Assembly (NCBI RefSeq): GCF_037893015.1
Contig: NC_133661.1
Location: 225,775,157-225,839,156 of the forward strand
Source: Macrotis lagotis
Taxonomy: Eukaryota; Chordata; Mammalia; Peramelemorphia; Peramelidae
Direction: 5' to 3'
DNA length: 64,000 bases
A model generated the notes under the pieces. The model was not told the origin of the DNA. It searched no databases and saw only the letters and a program-made list of their open reading frames with translations. The position numbers and the translations under genes were made by a program. Shown piece after piece: positions 11,590 to 20,267 of the stretch (the first letter of the stretch is position 1; each line of letters begins with the position of its first letter).

Positions 11590-12720
11590 AGATTTGTTTC
11601 TATCTTCTACTTCCCTTATCTTGTTGGGATACAGTGTGACTCACATGCTTAACAAAAGCTCTGCAAAATGTCATTTCCCAGTCTATAGCTTCAGACCAGC
11701 CTCCTCTAGCCGATCTAGCTAACATATTCATCAGTCTTCTCATGTCATCAAGGTACTCTAAAGCTTCTGGATAGTTCACAGCCCCATTCACTTTCTCCAT
11801 CAGTCTTGGGGCATTTGTTCAAACTGGTCAAACTTTGATGAGACAGATGATAGTAGTCTGTTTTGTCTTCCTCAGAGACTTAATCTGGTAATACTGGCTA
11901 CACAAGTCTAAGACTTGAAAACCTCTGGTTGCCTTGCAGGCAATCTGGGTCATGTTTCTTAGTGTACTGGTCCTCTTTAGTTCTTTTGTTCAGAGTTTGG
12001 TAATCAGCACACATTTTCTTAGGCACCATCACCATGGGTAATGCATAAGGGCTTCTGGTTTCTGTGATGATGTCATTTGCCAGCATTTCTTTGAGATGGT
12101 TTCTGAGATCTCCCATCATAGCTAGAAGAATCTTCCTAACTCTTTCTCTGAATAGTCTATATATTCAGTGAGCTGGATTCTGTGGATTGCACCCTAAGGA
12201 CAATCCATATTTCACTCATGTAGTCAGAATGCACCTGTCCTCTTGCTGAGTTACAATCTTGCTGAATTCCAACCTCCTGCAAGTAGAACATGTAAGAGTT
12301 CTATTTTTGTGTTCTGGGGAGCCCCCAAAGACAAATACCTCAGTATCTAATGCAGAGGTTGAAAAGTTGAGGGTTCTCTGATGTTTGCTGAAGTTTCTTG
12401 CCTCCATCTTCTTGTAAGTCTCTGCACACTTGTGTAGATGGTCAAAGTACAGAGGTATTGGGACCCAGCTGGTTACTGAGAGTATCCTGCTAGAATTTCG
12501 AAGGCTGGAATCAATTCTGATCAATGCCAACATTCTGATGAAAGTGTCTGAGTTCAGATTCGAACTTAGGTCTTCCTGACTCCAGGGCTCGTCTGCCATA
12601 GACTTTTAAGACATTTTACCCAAATACCAGTTATAAAAAGATTGGAAATGATGACAACTTGATATCCAAGACAGCATGACAATCCACAATCTTAATTTTT
12701 ACCATCTCCTCTTCACAAGG
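11590..12720 (-). pseudogene. Decayed Ty3/gypsy retrotransposon pol relic (protease and reverse transcriptase)
   Basis: Read on the - strand, the pieces come in normal pol order. Near 12690-12630 is a degenerate aspartic-protease stretch (CHAVLD where CHAVLDTGS-like sequence is expected). At 12119-11898 is LRNHLKEMLANDIITE followed by YALPMVMVPKK and CADYQTLNKRT, typical of the Ty3/gypsy fingers/palm. At 11800-11600 are NYPEALEYLDDM, containing the YLDD catalytic motif, and FCRAFVKHVSHTVSQQ. Stops, frameshifts and a SINE scrap (12542-12600) break it, so it is not functional. I saw no LTRs, gag or integrase. Mammals keep very few recognisable Ty3/gypsy pol copies, most of them domesticated; nothing here suggests domestication. 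A retroviral (ERV) origin is less likely from the motif style. Confidence 0.75.
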
Positions 12721-12739
12721 TCCCATAGCCCAACAAAGA

Positions 12740-13700
12740 ATTGATGATGAGGTCAACGTGCCTGTTCCCATCCAAAACTGCTACAAAGGTTCTTAAAATA
12801 TAGATTCAACCCCATAGAGCAAAAACATACTGATAACCAACCTGGTATGACTGCCAGTTTAGGTATAGACTCACGAGTTTGATCCAGATGGACAAGTACT
12901 AGCTCAAATATGGGAGCTGAAAGATCAGTTAATTGCAAGAGAGCTAAGCCTCTTAGACTAGTCAATAGGCTAGTGGAAAATATACTTACACATAAAAAAA
13001 AAGAAAAGAAAAGAGATTGCCCATGTGAAATATGCCTTACTTATATTTGTATATTCACAGTTGTACAAGTGAATTACTGCATGAGTTTGTTTTTTAAAGA
13101 ATTTGCTGTGGTTTTCATTTGCCAGGTTTTGTATTGTGTTCATGTTATAGAAATGTCTGTTTACTCATTGTAAACATACATGCTTACTGTTTATGGTTCA
13201 GCTGTATTTTATATATGGATCTTTTGTTAATGCAACTAGCTAGCTTTGCTTCGTTAGTTAACCATTTTTGTTGCTTTTGATTAACTCCTATGAGCTATGG
13301 ATATTCATGTGATTTTGAAATTATATCCTGTTATCACTCTCATCCTCTCAAATGATACTCTATAGTGTCATGGCTCCTATGTGACATGTTCGTATATATT
13401 TGTTTATTTCAGTTTCAATAATACTGAAGTTGGGTACCTGGGACAGAGGAAGATTTGCCCATTGTTTCAAAGGGTCAAGGCTTGTATTTGTATTGTCTAA
13501 TTATGCATTTTGAACTTATCCCAGTTTAATCTTTGCAGGGGATTGTAAAAAGTTCTGGCTTAGGAGAGGAATGTAACCTGTGTCCTAAAGTCCAACAGTG
13601 TGGGATCCACAGAAATCTAACTTGTGTGAGAGGCAGGACAAGATGGAGTTGGGAAGGAAGGGAGAGGAGAGAGTCAGGTTCTTCTCTTTCTTTGGTCTTT
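12740..13700. other. No feature recognised
   Basis: It lies beyond the 5' side of the gypsy relic (- strand). It could contain decayed gag/leader, but nothing is readable. Confidence 0.3.
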
Positions 13701-13711
13701 GCAGTCTCTTT

Positions 13712-13712
<1 letters not shown>

Positions 13713-13767
<55 letters not shown>
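13713..13767. repeat. (CT)n microsatellite at a SINE tail
   Basis: About 27 CT units directly between the left target-site duplication and the tail end of a reverse SINE (13768-13912). Confidence 0.95.
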
Positions 13768-13771
<4 letters not shown>

Positions 13772-13912
13772 GCTTTTGCAAGGCAATGGGGTTAAGTGGC
13801 TTGCCCAAGACCACACAGCTAGGTCATTATTAAATGTCTGAGGCCAGATTTGAACTCAGGTCCTCCTGACTCCAGGGCTGGTGCTCTGTCCACTGTGCCA
13901 CCTGGCTTCCCC
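13768..13912 (-). repeat. Marsupial SINE
   Basis: Reverse short form flanked by ctctttgatctct at 13706-13718 and 13913-13925. Confidence 0.95.
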
Positions 13913-14174
13913 CTCTTTGATCTCTTGAGTCTCTTGGGCTCTGCAGTTGCTTCAGGTGCTTCTGGCTTCCAGCTCTGAAAGAGAAGATGAATAATGCCAT
14001 TCACTGACATGAGTGGAACTAACGTGTTCCCATCATGTCCTCGTCCCCATTTTGTTGTATTGGAGACTTCAGGGAGTTTTTCCTTCAGTAATATTTGAGA
14101 CTCTGTTAATTGAGCTGAGTTATCTCACTCCCAGTTGGAGAGCTCTTCCCACTCTATTGGCTGGTATTTTGTTA

Positions 14175-14404
14175 TTGTTGAGTCATTTTTTGGTTGTCTT
14201 TGACTCTTCAGGACCCATTTGAAATTTTCTTTGCAAAGATACTGAATTTTCCTTCTTCAGCTCATTCTAAAGGTGAGGAAACTGAGGCAAGCAGGGTTAA
14301 GAGACTGCCTAAGGTCACACACCAAAAAAGTTTCCAGAATCACATTTGAACTCCAGACTTCCTGATTCTAAACCCAGCACTCTACTATGCCATCTAGCTG
14401 CCCT
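14175..14404 (-). repeat. Long-form SINE
   Basis: tttgaaattttctttgcaaa, gaaactgaggcaagcagggt, ending tatgccatctagctgccc. Confidence 0.85.
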
Positions 14405-15023
14405 TACTGTCTAGTATATATTCTATTCTGATTTCTCAGATTTCTGTTTTGTTATTGACTTGAATAAACTGATTTCTTTGCTTTTTAAAAAAATTGACTT
14501 TTGACATTTTATAGATTCTCAACATTATAAGTGACATCATACTATAATAGGAAAAATACTAGTGTTGAAGTAATGTTGAAGAAATGTGAAGTTTTATTAT
14601 TATAAAAATAGGGTATTATGGGGTCCAGATTGGGCCCTGGATCAGTGTATGGGCAAAGCAGTCCTACCCCCAGGGATAGCTCTAGAAGTGGCTGCTGGGT
14701 GACTCTATGGGTTCCCATAGCTACCCTGAGCTTGGTGCTGGTCTGGGCTTCTCTCTCACTCTGGTGCACAGAGTTCTCCCACCAACCCTCTAAACTGTCC
14801 CCAGCCATCTTCCCATCTAAGAGGTCCAGAAACCCTGCTGCCATGGACCTAGGTGCCCCTAGGGACCCAGGTGCCCTGCAGGCTGTTCCTAGAAGGGTAG
14901 AGCTGGTTTGCTGTGACTCGGGCTGTACCATGACTTTTTCTGATCCCATCCTGGTGGAATAGACTTTTCCCTTGGATCTACCAAGTTGTCTTGGACTAGG
15001 AAATTATTTCACTTAGTCTTTCT

Positions 15024-16066
15024 TTTTTTGAAAAAATTTTTTTGCATTTAATTTTTTTGAATTTTATAATTTTTCCCTTATCTCACTTCTCTCCCCCCAC
15101 CCCCCACAGAAGGCAGTTTTTACATTGTTTCCATGCTATACATTGATCAAAATTGAATGTGCTGAGAGAGACATTATATCCTTAAGGAAAAAATAAAATA
15201 TAAGAGATAGCAAACTTACATAATATAATAAGGCTTGGTTTTTTTAAAATTAAAGGCAGTAGTCTTTGGTCTTTATTGAACTCCACAATTCTTTCTTTGG
15301 ATACAGATGGTAGTCTCCATTGCAGATACCCTAAAATTATATTATCCCTGATTGTTGCACTGATGAAATGAGCAAGTCCATTAAGATTGATCATCACCAG
15401 GGGGCAGCTAGGTGGCTAGAGCCTTGGAGTCAGGAAGACCTGAGTTCAAATCCAGCCTCAGACTCTTAATAATTGTCTAGCTGTGAGTACTTGGGCAAGT
15501 CACTTAACCCCATTGCCTTAAATAAAATTAAAAAAAAAAGATTGATTATCACCCCCATGTTGCTGTTAGGGTATACAATGTTCTTCTGCTTCTACTCATC
15601 TCACTCAGTATCAGTTCATGCAAATCCTTGCAGGCTTCTCTGAATTCCCATACCTCCTGGATTCTAATAGAACAGTAGTGTTCCATAACATACATATACC
15701 ACAGTTTGTTCAGCCATTCTCCAATTGATGGACATTCACTCAATTTCCAATTCTTTGCTACCACAAACAGAGCTGCTATGAATATTTTTGTACAAGTGAT
15801 GTTTTTACCCTTTTTCATGATCTCTTCAGTGTATAGACCTAGTAGTGGTATTGCTGGATCAAAGGGTATGCACATTTTTATTGCCCTTTGGGCAATTGCT
15901 CTCCAGAAAGGTTGGATGAGTTCACAACTCCACCAATAATGTATCAGTGTCCCAGATTTCCCATATCCTTTCCAACATTGATCATTGTCCTTTCTTGTCA
16001 CATTGGCCAGTCTGAGAGGTGTGAAGTGGCACCTCAGAGATACTTTAATTTGCATTTCTCTCTTCT
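15024..16066 (-). mobile_element. 5'-truncated LINE-1 nested in an older L1
   Basis: Reverse-strand L1 3' part: 3' UTR plus the ORF2 C-terminus, readable as ...PFDPAIPLLGLYTEE... and ...CWKGYGKSGTLIHYWWSC. The direct repeats cacttagtctttct (15010-15023) and cactcagtctttct (16067-16080), with one mismatch, are its target-site duplication. It carries a + strand SINE at 15399-15540. Confidence 0.85.
15399..15540 (+). repeat. Marsupial SINE inside the nested L1
   Basis: Starts ggggcagctaggtgg. The L1 text aagattgatcatcacc is repeated after the A tail (aagattgattatcacc), so it inserted after the L1. Confidence 0.9.
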
Positions 16067-16340
16067 CACTCAGTCTTTCTGCCCCTCTAAAATTTGGCTA
16101 GTGTCATAATTTTATGACTTTTGGAGCTTTTGGGGGAGAGTTTCTGGAAATTTCTCCCTTCATGCTGCCATCTTGGCTCTGCCCCCTGTAAAAATGTGTA
16201 CAAAAATATTTAGAGCAATTTCCTTCTTGGGATAGCAACAAATAAGAAATTATGAGAATTCCCATCAATTGGGAATGACTGAACAAGTTATAATGTATGA
16301 TTATGATGGAGTACTATTGTGCTATAAGAAATGATGAAGG

Positions 16341-16500
16341 GGGGACAATTAGGTGGCGCTGTATGGATATAGCACCAGTCCTAAAGTCAGGAGTACCTGA
16401 ATTCAAATTTAGCCTCAGACACTTAATAATTACCTAGCTGTATGACTTTGTGCAAGTTATTTAATCCCATTGCATTAAATAAATAAAATTTAAAATAAAA
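16341..16500 (+). repeat. Marsupial SINE
   Basis: Starts gggacaattaggtggcgctg; flanked by aagaaatgatgaagg on both sides. Confidence 0.9.
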
Positions 16501-16694
16501 AAGAAATGATGAAGGAGATAGTTTCAAAAAGACCTGGGAAGACTTACATGAACAGATATAAAGTAAAATGAGCCAAACCAAAAGAATATTGTACACAGGA
16601 ACAGCAATAATCAACTGTGAAAGATTTAGCTAATCTGATCAATGCAGTGATCCATGACAATTACAAAGGATTCATGATGAGAAATGCTGTCCTA

Positions 16695-16850
16695 AGGACA
16701 GCTAGGTGGCACAGTGGATAGAGCATCTGCCCTGAAGTCAGGAGGACCTGAGTTCAAAGCTGGCCTCAGACACTTAATAATTGCCTAGCTGTGTGGCCAT
16801 GGAAAAGTCACTTAATACCATTGCCTTAAATTTAAAAGAGAGAGAGAGAG
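16695..16850 (+). repeat. Marsupial SINE
   Basis: Starts aggacagctaggtggcacag; short (AG)n tail; flanked by aatgctgtcct repeats. Confidence 0.9.
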
Positions 16851-17365
16851 GAATGCTGTCCTTCAGAGAGAACTGATGAACTCTGAATGTAGATTGAAAC
16901 TTTTTTTGCACTTTTTTCTTTTTTTGCAATATGGATAATACAGAAATAATTTTTGCTTGAGTTCACACACATAATTGGTATCATATTGCTTGCCTTCTCA
17001 ATGGAGAGGAAAGGACTGAAAAGAAGGAAAGAACTTGAAATTCAAGATGTAAAAAATGAATATTATGAAAAAGACAACTTCCAGCATTAAAAAAATTGTA
17101 TTTTCTTTTCAACAGAGACAAAGGGAGGTAATGATTGATGGATGATCAGTTCTAAAGTCTGCATAAAATCAGAAAATCACATTTCTGAAAGAGAATTTAG
17201 AAATGATCTAGTATGATTCCCTCATTTTACAACTGAGAAAACATCTAAAAATGTGAAGTGATTTATACAAGTAATAAATAACAGATTAGAGTTGAATCTG
17301 GCTATTCTTAACTCCAACCTAGTACTCTTTCCATTATCAAGAAGAGACCTCATTCATGAGTATAT

Positions 17366-17528
17366 ATTTTTTTGTTTTGTTTTTTAGTTTTTTGCAAGGC
17401 AAATGGGTTAAGTGGATTGCCCAAGGCCACACAGCTAGGTAATTATTAAGTGTCTGAGGCCAGATTTGAACTCTGGTAATCTTGACTCCATGGCCAGTGC
17501 TCTATCCACTGTACTACCTAGCCGCCCC
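17366..17528 (-). repeat. Marsupial SINE
   Basis: Reverse short form with the target-site duplication attcatgagtatat on both sides (17352-17365 and from about 17528). Confidence 0.95.
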
Positions 17529-17887
17529 ATTCATGAGTATATTAATCAAGATTTAAGCCACTTCTGGGGCTATCCTAAGAAGGACTAGTAAGGGTTGATG
17601 ACAAACTTGACTTTTAATGACTTAATTGATTCTTGTAATTTTTTCAAGTTCATGAAGCTTAATACTTGTCATGAACTTTAATACTTGTCATGAAATTTTT
17701 TAAAGTATAATTATCTTTTCTATTTTATTTTTATTTACTTTTTCACATTTTTAAAAATTCTGAACTTTAGCATTAACTAAAGTGAGCATTTCAAAACTAG
17801 AGTAGAGAGGGGTTATACAAGAAACTGCACAGCAGTTATGTATATCTTGCTTTTCTCTTTAAATATATGAGAAGTTTACCATATTAC

Positions 17888-18061
17888 TTTTTTTTTTTTA
17901 GGTTTTTGCAAGGCAAATGGGGTTAAGTGGCTTGCCCAAGGCCACACAGCTAGGTAATTATTAAGTGTCTGAGACCAGATTTGAACCCAGGTACTCCTGA
18001 CTCCAAGGCCAGTGTTTTATCCACTACGCCACCTAGCTGCCCCAGCCACCTAGCTGCCCCT
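17888..18061 (-). repeat. Marsupial SINE with duplicated 5' end
   Basis: Reverse short form flanked by accatattac (17878-17887 and 18062-18071). Its 5' end occurs twice in tandem (ccacctagctgcccc, then again after ag). Confidence 0.95.
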
Positions 18062-18109
18062 ACCATATTACTTTCAAGACTGTCCTTGATTCCTTCTGTT
18101 TTCTTCTGT

Positions 18110-18820
18110 GCATTAAAAAAAATAAAGTTTCTATTTCTATTTTTCTATTTTTTTCTGGGTTGGGGGGAACAACCCTATCCCTAGCTCCCTTCTTTCTGCA
18201 TTCCCCCCCTCCTGAGAAAAAGAAAAACAAAACATTGGTAGCAAATATACAAAGTCAAACAAAACAAACCCCAAATTTGTGGTGTCCAAGAATATACCTT
18301 TTATTCTATACCTTGAATTCATCACTTTTCTGTCAGAAGATAGATAATATGCTTCATTATGAATCCTATAGAATTATGTTTGACCACTTCCAAAGTTGTC
18401 TTTAAAATATTGTTTTTATTATATAAATTATTCTCCTGGTTCTGTTCCCTCCACTCTATATTAATTCAAGTCTTTCCATATTTCTGAAATGGTAATCCAT
18501 CACATTCATGAACTACAATTTGTTCAGCAGTTTGCCAACAAATAGATCCCCCCTCCTGGTTCTTTGATACAATAAAAGAACACTAAAAATATTTTTGTGT
18601 ACATATTTATATTGATACAGATATATAGATAGAGAGATCCTTTTCCTCTCTGTCTTTGATTTCTTCAAAGTATAGAGCCAGCAGCGGCATTTCTAGATCA
18701 AAAGATATGCACAATTTAATAACTTTTGGAGCACGGTTGCAAATAGCTTTCCAGAATGGGCTAGACCAGTTCACAGCTCCACCAAAAATGTGTATAATTA
18801 TCTTTGTACTTACTTGTACT
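18110..18820 (-). mobile_element. LINE-1 3'-end fragment upstream of GPR68
   Basis: Reverse-strand L1 sequence. A C/T-rich 3' UTR comes first, then the ORF2 tail with gtatagagccagcagcggca and ccagttcacagctccaccaa. It ends about 250 bp before the GPR68 acceptor site. Confidence 0.8.
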
Positions 18821-19070
18821 CTTTGTACACCTTATTGAGCCTGTGAATGGAAGCCAGGCTCAGCACTGGAGACTCTGGCAGTGATTTCTGTTTTTCATAT
18901 CCCAGCGAGGAATCATAGACTGCCAGAAGGAGAGAGCAAATGAGAAGGTTGCATTTTAGTATCTTGGGGTTGAAGGAGGGAAAAACACTCAAGTATCTTT
19001 ATTGATCTGGATGCTTTGGAGAACATTGAATACTAATGCTTCTAAGGACTTTTCTATGTTTGGTTTCTAG

Positions 19071-19220
19071 GGGTATGTGTTCCAGAGATAACAGCAACCC
19101 TTTGACCATGACCTAGGGATGGCATGGATACCAAACTCCAAGTCCCTTCAAACAAAATGGAACTGAGAAAGGTAGATTATCTTTTAACTCCTTGAAGGGC
19201 AAGTCATTCTTGGCCAGAAA
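19071..19220 (+). other. GPR68: GPR68 5' UTR part of the coding exon, with splice acceptor
   Basis: The AG at 19069-19070 follows a pyrimidine-rich stretch. A near-consensus branch point, TACTAAT, lies at 19031-19037, about 35 nt upstream. Together they form a convincing 3' splice site, so this 150-nt leader is probably joined to one or more upstream non-coding exons that I could not identify. Human GPR68 likewise has untranslated first exons and a single coding exon. The leader carries three short upstream ORFs, listed separately. Confidence 0.6.
19108..19195 (+). promoter_or_regulatory. Three overlapping short uORFs in the GPR68 leader
   Basis: Three ATGs precede the GPR68 start within the predicted leader. 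ATG 19108 is followed after one codon by TAG, giving a minimal two-codon uORF. ATG 19119 opens a 15-codon frame ending at TGA 19164-19166. ATG 19124 opens a 23-codon frame ending at TGA 19193-19195. All three end before the GPR68 ATG at 19221, so re-initiation is possible. A role in translational control is inference; conservation has not been checked. Confidence 0.4.
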
Positions 19221-20267
19221 ATGGGCAACAATGCAACGGACAATCCCACTATCAACTGTACCATTGACCATACCATTCACCAGACTCTGGCTCCAGTGGT
19301 ATATGTTTTAGTGTTGGTGGTGGGCTTCCCAGCCAACTGCCTCTCGCTCTACTATGGTTATCTGCAGATCAAGGCTAAGAATGAACTGGGGGTCTACCTC
19401 TGCAACCTGACTGTGTCTGACCTCCTCTATATCTGCTCCCTGCCCTTCTGGCTTCAGTATGTTCTACAGCATGATGACTGGCCCCATGGAGACCTGTCTT
19501 GTAAGATCTGTGGCATTCTTCTCTATGAGAACATTTACATCAGTGTGGGCTTTCTCTGCTGCATTTCCATTGACAGGTACCTGGCAGTGGCCCATCCTTT
19601 CCGTTTCCACCAATTCCGCACTGTGAAGGCTGCTGCCGGGGTCAGCGTGATGATCTGGGTCAAGGAGCTCTCATCTGCTGTCATTTTCCTCATGAAAAAT
19701 GAGCTTGTGAAGGATAAAGACCATCACAAGGTCTGCTTTGAGCATTATCCCATCCGGTCGTGGGAGCGGGACATCAATTATTACCGGTTCTCAGTGGGTT
19801 TCCTCTTTCCCATTTGCCTTCTCTTCTTCTCCTACTGGGGCATCCTACGGGCAGTACGGAGAAGCCATGGTACTCAGAAGAATAGAAAAGACCAAATCCA
19901 AAGACTAGTTTTGAGTACCATGGTTATCTTCCTGGCCTGCTTTCTGCCTTACCATGTCCTCCTGATTGTGCGTAGCCTCTGGGAAGACAGCTGTGAGTTT
20001 GCCAAGGGCATCTTCAACATCTACCACTTCTCCCTTCTCCTGACCAGTTTCAACTGTGTGGCAGACCCGGTGCTATACTGTTTTGTGAGTGAGAACACCC
20101 ATAGGGATTTGGCCAGGTTGCGTAGTTCTTGTTTTGGCTTCCTGTCTTGCTCTGGGATGAAGGGGTCCAAGGAGTCCTACCCACTGAACAGCCCAGAGGC
20201 CTCTGGGAAAAGTGAAGCCCGCAGAGAAGAGCCAGAGTTGCTAACTAAACTCCATCAGCCATGTTAG
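19221..20267 (+). CDS. GPR68: Proton-sensing G-protein-coupled receptor GPR68 (OGR1)
   Basis: This is an intact 348-residue class A GPCR encoded in one exon. Seven hydrophobic segments lie near residues 25-46, 58-80, 95-117, 138-157, 190-212, 226-249 and 266-288. DRY is at 118-120 and the TM7 motif is DPVLY at 282-286. The pH-sensing histidines known for this receptor are present (H17, H20, H84, H169, H269), as are the buried acidic triad D67/E149/D282 and the cysteines C94/C172 and C13/C258. N4 and N12 are N-glycosylation sequons. The receptor senses extracellular acid at the plasma membrane and signals mainly through Gq, and it is also reported to be mechanosensitive. The start is supported by an A at -3 and G at +4, and by the MGN...TIDHTIHQTLAP N-terminus shared with human. 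The C-terminus stops at LTKLHQPC, about 17 residues shorter than the human protein as I remember it. DGLUCY lies convergent downstream. The paralogues GPR4, GPR65 and GPR132 fit less well. Confidence 0.97.
   Translation: MGNNATDNPTINCTIDHTIHQTLAPVVYVLVLVVGFPANCLSLYYGYLQIKAKNELGVYLCNLTVSDLLYICSLPFWLQYVLQHDDWPHGDLSCKICGILLYENIYISVGFLCCISIDRYLAVAHPFRFHQFRTVKAAAGVSVMIWVKELSSAVIFLMKNELVKDKDHHKVCFEHYPIRSWERDINYYRFSVGFLFPICLLFFSYWGILRAVRRSHGTQKNRKDQIQRLVLSTMVIFLACFLPYHVLLIVRSLWEDSCEFAKGIFNIYHFSLLLTSFNCVADPVLYCFVSENTHRDLARLRSSCFGFLSCSGMKGSKESYPLNSPEASGKSEARREEPELLTKLHQPC

Larger units (their letters stand above)
14540..16188 (-). mobile_element. LINE-1 5'-region fragment, split by a second L1
   Basis: The right end (about 16165-16188) is the complement of ggggcagagccaagatggcag, an L1 5' terminus. 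The GC-rich block at 14600-14960 has no stop for over 110 codons on either strand and is most easily explained as the L1 5' UTR/promoter area of this copy, not as a gene. The element is interrupted at 15024-16066 by another L1. That 14540-15023 and 16081-16188 belong to one element is inferred from the duplicated target flanking the inner L1. Confidence 0.6.
16190..17085 (+). mobile_element. LINE-1 3'-end fragment carrying two SINEs
   Basis: Forward-strand L1 tail: ...catcaattgggaatgactga, tgacaattacaaaggattca, gagagaactgatgaactctg. It is interrupted by SINEs at about 16341-16500 and 16695-16850. It is older and more diverged than the 34.7 kb element. Confidence 0.8.

Noticed and set aside
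13533..13841. Overlapping 96- and 102-codon open frames on both strands
   Set aside because: They run through the (CT)n repeat and the adjacent SINE; there is no gene evidence.
15549..16055. 168-codon frame resembling a protein with a Cys-rich motif
   Set aside because: It is the C-terminus of L1 ORF2 in a truncated element.
40..18000. 3' exons of CCDC88C, the expected next neighbour on the GPR68 side
   Set aside because: I looked for its coding sequence and saw none; it probably lies beyond the left edge.
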